From the NCBI GenBank assembly GCA_947497065.1, contig CANMEQ010000008.1:47515-111514 (forward strand): a DNA stretch of 64,000 bases, in the 5' to 3' direction. The notes under the pieces were generated by a model. The model ran no database searches. It was not told where the DNA came from and saw nothing but the letters and a program-made list of their open reading frames with translations. Below, piece after piece: positions 6,815 through 14,147 of this stretch. The stretch's first letter is position 1. Every line of letters starts with the position of its first letter. A program made the translations under genes and the position numbers. The stretch comes from an uncultured Paracoccaceae bacterium. Lineage in GTDB: Bacteria > Pseudomonadota > Alphaproteobacteria > Rhodobacterales > Rhodobacteraceae.

Positions 6815-8521
6815 TTGAAGCTTGTAAAAGTTCGCATTGAGAAGTTCAGGGGTATTCGGAGGGCCGAGATCGATGTGGGGATGGAGCTTGCGCTGGTAGG
6901 TCAGAACAGTGGCGGTAAATCTTCAATCTTGCGGGCGCTTAATGCCTTCTTCAATTTTGAAGATGAACGTGAGCATTTCGAAGCATCCAGGCATGCTTTT
7001 CAGAAGACATCGACGGCTATTATTGATTTGGAGTTTTCGGATACCCCGGCCGCGTGCGACTTGCCGAGGGCAGTCGCGGGTGGCAGCAGTGTTCGAATTC
7101 GATTGAAGTACAAGAAGACGGCCAACTGGGAGTTATTTAATAACGGGGTTTGGCAGACGCCTCCGCAAGGCTTCCTAGAAGCTTTGAAATCTCACATTCG
7201 CTATGTCTACATTCCGGTGGGTCGCACCGACGCTGTTTTCCAGTGGGGTAAAGAAAGCACTCTTCAAGCTGCGGTAAGAACCTGGGTGAAGGACTACACA
7301 AAGAAAAGGGACAACATCTCTCCGAAGGTGGCGAACGCTACAACGATCATTAAGGAACGCGCCTTCAAGGGGCTGAGCAAGCATCTGAGAGGGCTTACTC
7401 ACCTCAACGGATCTTTTGAGTTCGAATTGGACTATTCCTCGCCCCCTGATTACGGCCTGTTGATTCAGGATCTTGTTTTGCGTGTCGTGGATGGACAGAC
7501 ATCTGTGGACATTTCCGACTGTGGAAGCGGCACCCAGAGCCTTGCTGCAATCGGCCTTTATTCCTATCTGGCCGAAGCATTGGGTGGAACATACATCTTG
7601 GGAGTCGAGGAACCTGAACAGAACTTGCACCCCCAAGCTCAGCGATCACTACTTGCGGCGTTAAAGGAACTTCCGCTTCAGGTGCTGTTCACTACCCATT
7701 CGACCGTAATGCTCGACAGTCTAGAGCACGAAGAGGTCGCGCTATGCCGAAGGGTATCCTCCAATACTCGCGGGTTTGAAATCACAGTTACCCAGCTGCC
7801 GGGCGGGTTCTGGGCAGAAAAGGGCATCGATAGGGAAAGATACTATAACTTTCATCGCCGACGAAATTCCGAATTCTTCTTCGCCGACTACGTGATACTA
7901 ACCGAGGGCCCGATCGATGCGGAGCTGGTGCGCTACTTGGCAGAAGACGGTGGGCTAAGTTTCGCGGAACACAGTGTGTCTATCATCAGCCTTGATAGCG
8001 TCGACTCACTGCCGCACGCCTTTTATCTGCTGAGAGAGCTAAGGATCAATTTCGCGTCCGTCGTCGATAAGGACTATTTCTTGCCCTACCTAAACGATGA
8101 GTTGTCCTCCAGCCGCGACGCCAACGGTTTCCCTCGATACAGGCGGGAGTACAAAGACTCATGCCTTATCGAAGAAATGCTGCCCGATGAGGGAGCGAGG
8201 GAGCAATTGCTCGATTACTTCTTCACCAACCACTCACGTGCCATGCCGCTTCTTGAAGCCGTTGGCGTGTTTTGCTTCCGCTGGTCGATGGACATTGACC
8301 TTGTCGGCTCAGAGACGGCCAAGAACATTCTATATGACAGGCTGGGCATGCCCGCCGCAGAGCGTTCATCCGAAGGAATTCTAGTTAATCGCAGAAAACA
8401 ACTAAAGCGTCAGGATTCCGTCCTTGGAGCGACCAGAGGGCTGCATCCACGAGGTCTTCCTAATTCATACAAAAGGATAAGGCGGGGACTGCCTGAAATA
8501 ATAAAGCAATCTAAGGCGTAG
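6815..8521 (+). CDS. OLD-family ATPase/TOPRIM nuclease
   Basis: The start chosen is TTG at 6815, preceded by GAGGG at 6806-6810, giving 568 residues; an ATG at 6749 would add 22 residues that precede the usual start of the fold. The N-terminal SMC/ABC-type ATPase has Walker A GQNSGGKS near residue 30, the signature region SDCGSGTQSL, and Walker B GVEEPEQNLHP near residue 263, with a switch His in FTTHSTVM. The C-terminal TOPRIM part shows LTEGPIDAEL near 362 and the acidic pair in VVDKDYF near 416. OLD proteins are nucleases implicated in phage defence. No UvrD-like GajB partner lies beside it, so it is a stand-alone type rather than Gabija. Codon use appears more AT-rich than in the core genes to the right. 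Confidence 0.85.
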   Translation: MKLVKVRIEKFRGIRRAEIDVGMELALVGQNSGGKSSILRALNAFFNFEDEREHFEASRHAFQKTSTAIIDLEFSDTPAACDLPRAVAGGSSVRIRLKYKKTANWELFNNGVWQTPPQGFLEALKSHIRYVYIPVGRTDAVFQWGKESTLQAAVRTWVKDYTKKRDNISPKVANATTIIKERAFKGLSKHLRGLTHLNGSFEFELDYSSPPDYGLLIQDLVLRVVDGQTSVDISDCGSGTQSLAAIGLYSYLAEALGGTYILGVEEPEQNLHPQAQRSLLAALKELPLQVLFTTHSTVMLDSLEHEEVALCRRVSSNTRGFEITVTQLPGGFWAEKGIDRERYYNFHRRRNSEFFFADYVILTEGPIDAELVRYLAEDGGLSFAEHSVSIISLDSVDSLPHAFYLLRELRINFASVVDKDYFLPYLNDELSSSRDANGFPRYRREYKDSCLIEEMLPDEGAREQLLDYFFTNHSRAMPLLEAVGVFCFRWSMDIDLVGSETAKNILYDRLGMPAAERSSEGILVNRRKQLKRQDSVLGATRGLHPRGLPNSYKRIRRGLPEIIKQSKA

Positions 8522-8610
8522 GTTTATCTACGGCGTCGTTCTTTCATCCAAGCCTTCGGCCGACGCTTCAGCGAGCGCAAAGTTCCATCAAGGCGTGCTC
8601 TTCCCATTCC

Positions 8611-8811
8611 TTAGCTGCGCTTTGCGGAAAGGCTCTGTTCAGAGACCTGATTTTGGCAGCCTAGAGACTCGGTTGAGCCGTCCTCATAAATCGCGGCCTG
8701 CGTCTTGCCGTTGTCCCACTGATACAGAAGGCCGATTTCTTCGCCTGTCTTGATGCACGTAATGCGGCCAATGGCTTCGGCCGTTGTGCGAACACTCGTA
8801 ATTTCGGGCAA
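8611..8811 (-). CDS. Small protein paired with an XRE regulator
   Basis: A 66-residue protein beginning MPEITSVRTTAEAIGRITCI, with a predicted beta-rich middle (GLLYQWDNGKTQAAIYEDGS) and two cysteines. No signal peptide or membrane span is visible. It starts 2 bases after the stop of the XRE-type regulator gene, so the two are co-transcribed and likely function together. The size and pairing could suit an antitoxin-like or anti-repressor partner, but no family is recognised. There is no obvious toxin next to it. Confidence 0.6.
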   Translation of the reverse strand: MPEITSVRTTAEAIGRITCIKTGEEIGLLYQWDNGKTQAAIYEDGSTESLGCQNQVSEQSLSAKRS

Positions 8812-8813
8812 TA

Positions 8814-9026
8814 TCAGCCCCTCTTGTTAAATAACTCTTGTGGGTCGACTTCGAGAGCAAGCGCGATACGCTCCAGAACATCGACCGATGCTGAATTCTT
8901 GGCGAGTTCGATCTCGCTGATATAGCTGCGATCTACGTCGGCAGCCAACGCTAGCTGTTCTTGGCTCAATCTTCTGGAACTTCTTATATTCCGGACATTT
9001 AACCCTACTCGTTCCCGTAAATTCAT
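8814..9026 (-). CDS. XRE-family helix-turn-helix transcriptional regulator
   Basis: A 70-residue protein from the ATG at 9026 that is almost entirely one Cro/C1-type helix-turn-helix domain (SQEQLALAADVDRSYISEIE, then VLERIALALEVDPQELF). An in-frame upstream ATG at 9128 adds 34 residues without domain character and is less likely. Such short regulators commonly control excision or transfer genes in integrative elements. It is divergent from the TrbM-like gene at 9178, so the 150-bp gap between them probably contains the operator. Its partner gene follows after 2 bases. Confidence 0.85.
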   Translation of the reverse strand: MNLRERVGLNVRNIRSSRRLSQEQLALAADVDRSYISEIELAKNSASVDVLERIALALEVDPQELFNKRG

Positions 9027-9177
9027 GGCCTGTCTTCGGCCAAACAACGAGGTTCTCTCTACGGAATATATTCCACAAAACGCGCGAGAGCTGTTCTCGG
9101 CGGTTGCCCGCATATGGTGTGAAGGCAAAGATTGAGAGATTATTGCAATACTATCCTTATGTTAACAAAAGGAGTTA

Positions 9178-9825
9178 ATGGGCATGGTGAGTAGGTTGTT
9201 TGAAAACTGGTTCTGTGCATTGGTCATGACTGTCTTGGCAAGCTGGGCTCCACAGACGGCGAAAGCCTACCAAGTTGACTGCGCCATTCTTCTTTGCCTG
9301 GCTGGTGGGTGGCCCGCGTCAGCAGAATGTGCCCACGCCCGTGCAGTGTTTATCCGCCGGATCTCGCCCTGGCCGATTGAGCCGCCTTTGCAAATCTGGC
9401 GTTGCCCGATGGGTATTTCTGAGCGCGTGCCTTTGCAAAGCGCGGTCCCGAAGATTTGGGAGGCCAGCAACCAAACAGGTCAGACGCTCGGCCAAGTCAT
9501 TCTGACACAAGTGGTTGAGGGAGGTGCCGATATCGATATCAGCGGTCAGGAATTCGATTTCGTGCGCTCGATCCGCGTCTGGGATGTTCGGCACTACAGC
9601 CATCGCGAACGTGGCCGCGACGATGATTGCTCTGAGAGTTACAACATGCGCCTCGGGACCTACGGCACGCTGGGCGAATTCGGCTGGCAACGCACCACAC
9701 CAGCCGCCGCCCCGCAATGGGTACTGCCGTCGCGACGCTGTTCGTCATCGAGTTGGCGGCGTGGAGTAGGTGTCGAATGGGAAGATCACGAGGGCAACCA
9801 CGGATATGAATGGGTAGCCTACTAA
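9178..9825 (+). CDS. Exported protein resembling TrbM/KikA conjugal transfer proteins
   Basis: A 215-residue protein with a signal peptide ending around QTAKAYQ (residue 31), preceded by a good AAGGAG ribosome site. After the signal comes a motif of the type C-A-I-L-L-C-L-A-G-G-W-P, then a further Cys (SAECAHARAVFIRRI). This matches the Cys-x-Ala-x-Leu-Cys-Leu pattern of TrbM/KikA/MpfK conjugation proteins as I remember them. Other cysteines (IWRCPMG, DDDCSES, SRRCSSS) suggest a disulfide-bonded periplasmic protein. The C-terminal half is not recognised. Its place in the conjugative element supports a role in transfer, but the family link is an inference. Confidence 0.6.
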   Translation: MGMVSRLFENWFCALVMTVLASWAPQTAKAYQVDCAILLCLAGGWPASAECAHARAVFIRRISPWPIEPPLQIWRCPMGISERVPLQSAVPKIWEASNQTGQTLGQVILTQVVEGGADIDISGQEFDFVRSIRVWDVRHYSHRERGRDDDCSESYNMRLGTYGTLGEFGWQRTTPAAAPQWVLPSRRCSSSSWRRGVGVEWEDHEGNHGYEWVAY

Positions 9826-9827
9826 GG

Positions 9828-10133
9828 CTATTCGCCGATGTCCTTCATGCGTTCCGCGATATCGCCTGCAATGCGCTCATACAGGGCGGCTTGTTTGTCC
9901 CTTGGCGTCCCAGGCTTTGGGTTTCTTCGACGGATGCGTTTGGCAAGCCAGAAGAGCAGCCGTGCTGCTGGATCAGACGTCGCATCCGGTTCTGTAGCCG
10001 GATACTTCTCCTCTAGGGCGACGACGATTTCCTGAGACAGGCTGCGCCGGTTCAGTGTGGCATGCGTTTCCAGACGCTTCTTCAGCGCGGCTGGAAGCAA
10101 GAGTTTGAATTGGATCAAGGCTTCTTCTTTCAT
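9828..10133 (-). CDS. Arc-like ribbon-helix-helix DNA-binding protein
   Basis: About 101 residues from the ATG at 10133 (a longer frame reaches 10211 but runs through the palindromic operator). The N-terminus (IQFKLLLPAALKKRLETHA, then NRRSLSQEIVVALEEKY) is a ribbon-helix-helix fold of the Arc type: a beta strand followed by two helices. The C-terminal half is basic and helical (FWLAKRIRRRNPKPG). It is divergent from a second, shorter ribbon-helix-helix gene. Two perfect palindromes lie directly upstream and are probably its operators. Likely a repressor controlling the integration module; exact role unknown. Confidence 0.8.
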   Translation of the reverse strand: MKEEALIQFKLLLPAALKKRLETHATLNRRSLSQEIVVALEEKYPATEPDATSDPAARLLFWLAKRIRRRNPKPGTPRDKQAALYERIAGDIAERMKDIGE

Positions 10134-10144
10134 GATTGCATGAT

Positions 10145-10184
10145 GGACAATATTTGTCCTCAATGATATGGACATTTTATGTCC
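10145..10184. promoter_or_regulatory. Twin palindromic operator between divergent ribbon-helix-helix genes
   Basis: Two perfect palindromes with the same GGACA half-site: GGACAATATTTGTCC at 10145-10159 and GGACATTTTATGTCC at 10170-10184. Each is 6-3-6, and their centres are 25 bp apart. They lie in the 68-bp gap between the divergent genes starting at 10133 and 10202. Arc-type proteins bind such paired sites as dimers of dimers, so autoregulation is likely. The binding protein is inferred from position. Confidence 0.7.
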
Positions 10185-10201
10185 TTTTTTGAGGTGTAAA
10201 T

Positions 10202-10363
10202 ATGAAGACAACCCAGTTCAAACTTAACCTTCCAGCGGACGTGAAAGCCTGGCTCGAAGAGGAGGCTGTGCGGAACTTACGCTCACAGGGCGCTCAGGTG
10301 GTGTCCTGTTTGCGGGCAGCCATGTCGCGGCAAGAAGCCGTGGGTGAGAGGGCTGAAAAATGA
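10202..10363 (+). CDS. Short Arc-like ribbon-helix-helix protein
   Basis: A 53-residue ORF starting MKTTQFKLNLPADVKAWLEE. It has the beta strand plus two-helix pattern of Arc/MetJ-type DNA-binding proteins (strand TQFKLNLP, helix ADVKAWLEEEAVRN, turn, helix GAQVVSCLRAAMSR). It is divergent from the related 101-residue protein across the twin palindrome. Its TGA overlaps the ATG of the next gene (ATGA at 10360-10363), so it is translationally coupled to the AlpA-like gene and the integrase. Likely a co-regulator or excision accessory factor. Confidence 0.7.
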   Translation: MKTTQFKLNLPADVKAWLEEEAVRNLRSQGAQVVSCLRAAMSRQEAVGERAEK

Positions 10364-10617
10364 GCCCAAGCCATATTCAGCTGATTCCCACCCCTGAGCT
10401 CGCGCTTCTCTTCGGCTACAGCGAGCCGAGCGCGTCCTTCTATGACTTCTGCCGTAGGACGGGTATCGCTCCGGTGCCAGGACGGCGCGGGTGGTATGAT
10501 CCGAAACTCATCCGCGCGCGATTGGATGCTGTTCAGGGCATCAGCGCGGCAGAACGCGAGGCTACTTCGCAACCGAGCCTCGTTGCACAGCGGAGAGCAC
10601 GCCGTGCCCAGAAGTAA
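10360..10617 (+). CDS. AlpA/excisionase-like small protein
   Basis: An 85-residue protein with a winged-helix or MerR-like DNA-binding look: TPELALLFGYSEPSASFYDF, then CRRTGIAPVPGRRGWYDPKL with the wing, then IRARLDAVQGI. Its C-terminus is basic. It overlaps the upstream ribbon-helix-helix gene by 4 bases and the integrase by 14 bases. Small proteins of this type next to a tyrosine recombinase often act as excisionases or as activators of integrase expression. The helix-turn-helix assignment is from pattern only. Confidence 0.6.
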   Translation: MSPSHIQLIPTPELALLFGYSEPSASFYDFCRRTGIAPVPGRRGWYDPKLIRARLDAVQGISAAEREATSQPSLVAQRRARRAQK

Positions 10618-11680
10618 CCTTCCCAAGGGTGTCCATCGTGTCCGGCGCAAGGTCGTGTCTGGTGTGCGCTACCATTTCTATGCCTGGCGGGGCGGCCCCA
10701 AATTTTGGGAAGGGACGGACCCGAACCCAAAGGAACCCGAATTCTTCCATGCGTTTTCACAGTGCGGTACGCCCGTGAGCCCGGCTGAATATCTGACGAC
10801 TCAGTTGGTCGACGATTTTCTGTCCAGCGCGTCCTTGCCCAAGGCTGAGCGTTCGAAGGCTGATATCCGCAAATGGCTGGAGTTGTTCCGCGAGGAGTTC
10901 GGTGCAGATCCCGTCGCGATGTTCGAAGAGCGCGCCTCGCGGGGCGAGGTTAACAATTGGCGCAAGAAGTGGCTCCATTCCCCCAAGCAGCACGACATGG
11001 CGGGCACCCATGCCACACGCGTCCTCAATTGGGCGGTGGAAGAGGGAAAGCTGAAAGAGCATCACTGCCACAAGCTCAAGAAGCTCTACCAATCGAACCG
11101 CACAGAGATCATCTGGACGAGCGGCGACATCGCTCAGTTCAATAAGTACGCGCCGAAATGGGTCCAGAGGATCCTGACCGCAGGATGCGAAACCGGTTTG
11201 CGGGCAGCTGATCTGGTTCAGGTCAAAATGGACCAATTCGAAGACACGCCGCACGGCAAGCGCCTTCGTTTCAGGACCAGTAAGCGCGGCCAGATCGCAT
11301 ATATCCCGGCCACATCGGCCCTTGAGAGATTGATTGCAGAGACGCCGGAAGGCCAAGATGTGCTGCTGGTGTCAGAGCTTGGCAGGCCTTTGACGGCCCG
11401 TTGGGCGTCGAACCAGATCACTAAATGGCGACGCGAAGCGCAGATCCCCCCTTGGATCGATGGCAGGGAGAAGACTCTGTCTGATACGCGCGGAACGGCG
11501 GCGACAAGATTGCTGAATGCCGATTTGTCCTTGCGCCAGATTGCGGTGCTGATGGGGTGGTCGGTTCGCTACGCGGCGCAAGTTATCGAGCATTACGCGC
11601 AGGTTAGCCCGGACGAAAGCGATGCGGTTTTGCGCAAGCTCAATCGAGCAAAATCACTGTCTCAAGACACAAAAATGTAA
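10604..11680 (+). CDS. Tyrosine recombinase/integrase of the element
   Basis: The start chosen is the GTG at 10604, giving 358 residues; the open frame from 10442 mostly shadows the AlpA-like gene. The catalytic domain has the first Arg in TGLRAADLVQV near residue 195, the box II region DTRGTAATRL near 293, GWSVRYAAQ, and the nucleophile Tyr in EHYAQVSP near 331. The usual His-x-x-Arg of box II is replaced by Ser-Asp-Thr-Arg, and Gly-His-Ser by Gly-Trp-Ser, both within the known variation range or slightly outside it. The gene ends 62 bases from the 3' end of tRNA-Cys, as expected for an integrase using that tRNA as attachment site. Confidence 0.9.
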   Translation: MPRSNLPKGVHRVRRKVVSGVRYHFYAWRGGPKFWEGTDPNPKEPEFFHAFSQCGTPVSPAEYLTTQLVDDFLSSASLPKAERSKADIRKWLELFREEFGADPVAMFEERASRGEVNNWRKKWLHSPKQHDMAGTHATRVLNWAVEEGKLKEHHCHKLKKLYQSNRTEIIWTSGDIAQFNKYAPKWVQRILTAGCETGLRAADLVQVKMDQFEDTPHGKRLRFRTSKRGQIAYIPATSALERLIAETPEGQDVLLVSELGRPLTARWASNQITKWRREAQIPPWIDGREKTLSDTRGTAATRLLNADLSLRQIAVLMGWSVRYAAQVIEHYAQVSPDESDAVLRKLNRAKSLSQDTKM

Positions 11681-11742
11681 ACGCCCCTGTAAACGCGGGG
11701 CCTCAAACACGGCAAGGAGTGATGTAAGTGATTGTTTTTAAA

Positions 11743-11816
11743 TGGAGGCGAGTACCGGAATCGAACCGGTGTACACGGATTTGCAATCCGCTGCGTCACC
11801 ACTCCGCCAACTCGCC
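11743..11816 (-). tRNA. tRNA-Cys (anticodon GCA)
   Basis: On the minus strand the sequence folds as a 74-nt cloverleaf. The 5' arm GGCGAGT pairs with ACTCGCC, and the anticodon loop is TTGCAAA with GCA in the centre. The T-arm is GGTTCGATTCC, the discriminator is T, and an encoded CCA occupies 11743-11745. Its 3' end points to the integrase gene, marking it as the probable insertion site of the element to its left. Confidence 0.95.
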
Positions 11817-11989
11817 GCCTATGGTGCAGCGCTCGTTTAGCGGCGAATGTCGGCTGGTTCAATAGCACAAAAGCGCAATCTGTCTTTATCTTGCAAACAA
11901 TGCTGCGAAACGATGCCGATGGGACATTGCGGCACCGCAACCGGTATGGCATGTATGACGCGTAGATTCTGAACGAAAGAGTTTAGCTC

Positions 11990-12643
11990 GTGGCCGACTA
12001 TACATCCCGCCGTATCATGATGGTTGATACTCAAGTACGCCCATCTGATGTAACGAAATTCCCAATTATCGACGCCTTGCTGTCGGTTCCGCGTGAAGAC
12101 TATGTGCCGGACCACAAACGTGAAGCCGCATATATCGGTGAGAACATTGATATTGGCGATGGCCGTGTCATGCTTGAGCCCCGCACATTGGGCAAGATGC
12201 TGGACGCGATCGATATTCAACCCACTGACGTTGTGCTCGACCTGGGCTGCGGGCTTGGGTATTCGACAGCGGTCTTGGCGCAGATGGCAGATTTTGTCGT
12301 CGCGGTTGAAGATACCGCAGGCCGCGCTGAAGAGGCTCAATCGATTTTGTCATCGCAGGGCGTTGATAACGCAGCTGTTTTCGAAGGTCCTCTGACAGAG
12401 GGTGCAGCGAAGAACGGCCCCTACGATGCAGTCATTCTTCAAGGCGCTGTCGAAGTTTTGCCAGATACGCTTCTGGCACAGGTCAAAGAGGGCGGCCGGA
12501 TTATCGCGATCTTCGCGCAAGGCGCTTTGGGCGAGGTCCGCATTGGCCGTAAAATTGACGGTGTCGTAAACTGGCGCATGTCCTTCAATGCAGGCGCGCC
12601 CTTGCTGACAGGTTTTGCAAAAGACGCCGAATTCAGTTTCTAA
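11990..12643 (+). CDS. pcm: Protein-L-isoaspartate O-methyltransferase family protein
   Basis: A 217-residue cytosolic SAM-dependent methyltransferase starting at GTG. The N-terminus MADYTSRRIMMVDTQVRPSD and the SAM-binding glycine loop VVLDLGCGLGYSTAVLAQMA (near residue 80) are typical of the PCMT family, which repairs isoaspartyl residues in damaged proteins. The next strand ends in the acidic ribose-binding Glu (VVAVEDT). It lies directly upstream of the TolC gene, an arrangement widespread in alphaproteobacteria. This gene marks the first core-chromosome gene to the right of the integrated element. Confidence 0.85.
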   Translation: MADYTSRRIMMVDTQVRPSDVTKFPIIDALLSVPREDYVPDHKREAAYIGENIDIGDGRVMLEPRTLGKMLDAIDIQPTDVVLDLGCGLGYSTAVLAQMADFVVAVEDTAGRAEEAQSILSSQGVDNAAVFEGPLTEGAAKNGPYDAVILQGAVEVLPDTLLAQVKEGGRIIAIFAQGALGEVRIGRKIDGVVNWRMSFNAGAPLLTGFAKDAEFSF

Positions 12644-12694
12644 CACGCTGGCCCCCCCAACGCCCCGCAAGGTGAATTTAGGAGAGATTTTGAA

Positions 12695-14059
12695 ATGACC
12701 TTTGGACGCATCTTTGTGGCTGGAATTGTCGCTCTTACGGCGCTTTCCACATCCGTGCAGGCGGAAACTTTGGCGGATAGCTTGCGTGATGCCTACCACA
12801 ATTCGGGGCTCTTGGATCAAAACCGCGCGGTGTTGCGGGCTGCGGATGAAGGGGTTGCGCAATCCTTGGCCGCCTTGCGGCCGGTTGTCGCGTGGGAAGC
12901 GGAAGCTGCCTACGGTCGCGTGACAGGGTCGGGCGCGTTTATTTCTGACAGTTTGAGCGGCTCTTTGACCGTCTCTGCCAGCCTTTTGTTATACGATCAT
13001 GGTGCAAGTGAACTGGCCACCGAGGTGCAAAAGGCGCTGGTGCTGCAAACCCGCCAAGGCCTGATTTCTGTGGAACAAGACGTTTTGCTGCGCGCAGTGT
13101 CAGCCTACATGAATGTGCGCCGCGCGTCGGAGTTTTTGGCGTTGCGCCGGAGCAATGTCACCGTCATTCAACGTGAATTGCAGGCGGCACGGGATCGTTT
13201 CGAAGTTGGTGAAGTAACACGAACAGATGTGTCACTGGCCGAGGCGGAATTGGCCGCTGCTCGCAGCCTCCTTGCAGCCGCTGAAGGCGATCTGGTTCAG
13301 GCTAACGAGGAATTCCGCGCGGCTGTTGGGCGCAAACCAGGCGGGTTAAACGTGGTTTCGCCCGCTCGCGTCGAATCGAACGTTGAAAACGCGCGCTCTT
13401 ATGCACAACAAAACCACCCTGATGTGATTGCTGCCCAACACGGTGTCACAGCCGCTGAATTGAATATCCGCCGCGCACAGGCCAGCTTGAACCCCTCCCT
13501 GTCCTTGGGCGGTTCGCTAAGCGCCGATGACGACGGTGACGTGACGCAAGGCCTAAGCCTGAGCTATGGCGGCACTGTTTATGCAGGCGGGCAACTCCAA
13601 TCCTTGATCCGCGAAGCACAGGCCAACCGCGATCAAAGCCGCGCTGGGTTGCACTTGGCGGCGCAGGCGGTCAGCCAGAACCTTGGCAACGCCTATGCGA
13701 TTTTGCAGGTGGCACAGGCCAGCAGCCAGGCAACAGATTTGCAGATTCGCGCCGCGCAAACCGCCTTCCGCGGCATTCGCGAAGAAGCGACCTTGGGCGC
13801 ACGCACGACACTGGATGTCCTGAATGCAGAACAAGATTTGCTCGATGCGCGTGTGGCGAAAGTCTCCGCAGATGCGGATGCCGTTATTGCAAGCTATCAG
13901 GTCTTGGCCGCGATGGGCCTTCTGACGGCGGAGCATTTGCAACTCGGGGTGCAAACCTATGATCCGGCAGCCTATTACAATTTGGTTAACGAAGCACCGG
14001 CCACCTATTCTCGTCAGGGCCAAGCGCTGGACCGCGTTTTGCGCGCGATCGGAGAATAG
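12695..14059 (+). CDS. tolC: TolC-family outer-membrane efflux/secretion channel
   Basis: A 454-residue protein with a signal peptide ending VQAE. The mature part is a duplicated TolC fold: a beta stretch (SGSLTVSASLLLYDHG), then long helices rich in Ala/Gln/Leu (LAEAELAAARSLLAAAEGDL; AQASSQATDLQIRAAQTAF), and the characteristic ATLGARTTLDVLNAEQDLLDA near the C-terminus. It forms the outer-membrane tunnel for type I secretion or RND efflux. No inner-membrane partner lies next to it, so it is probably shared between systems. It lies 51 bases after pcm and has a ribosome site AGGAGA. Confidence 0.9.
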   Translation: MTFGRIFVAGIVALTALSTSVQAETLADSLRDAYHNSGLLDQNRAVLRAADEGVAQSLAALRPVVAWEAEAAYGRVTGSGAFISDSLSGSLTVSASLLLYDHGASELATEVQKALVLQTRQGLISVEQDVLLRAVSAYMNVRRASEFLALRRSNVTVIQRELQAARDRFEVGEVTRTDVSLAEAELAAARSLLAAAEGDLVQANEEFRAAVGRKPGGLNVVSPARVESNVENARSYAQQNHPDVIAAQHGVTAAELNIRRAQASLNPSLSLGGSLSADDDGDVTQGLSLSYGGTVYAGGQLQSLIREAQANRDQSRAGLHLAAQAVSQNLGNAYAILQVAQASSQATDLQIRAAQTAFRGIREEATLGARTTLDVLNAEQDLLDARVAKVSADADAVIASYQVLAAMGLLTAEHLQLGVQTYDPAAYYNLVNEAPATYSRQGQALDRVLRAIGE

Positions 14060-14147
14060 ATCAAAAGCGGACTATCGGTTGTCTGGAATCATGCGGCACG
14101 TTAAGGTCTGATCTTGAGGCAAAGCAAAACCAACCGCAGGATAGATT

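Noticed and set aside
6815..8521. Gabija defence system
   Set aside because: GajA-like features alone are not enough; no UvrD-like GajB gene lies on either side.
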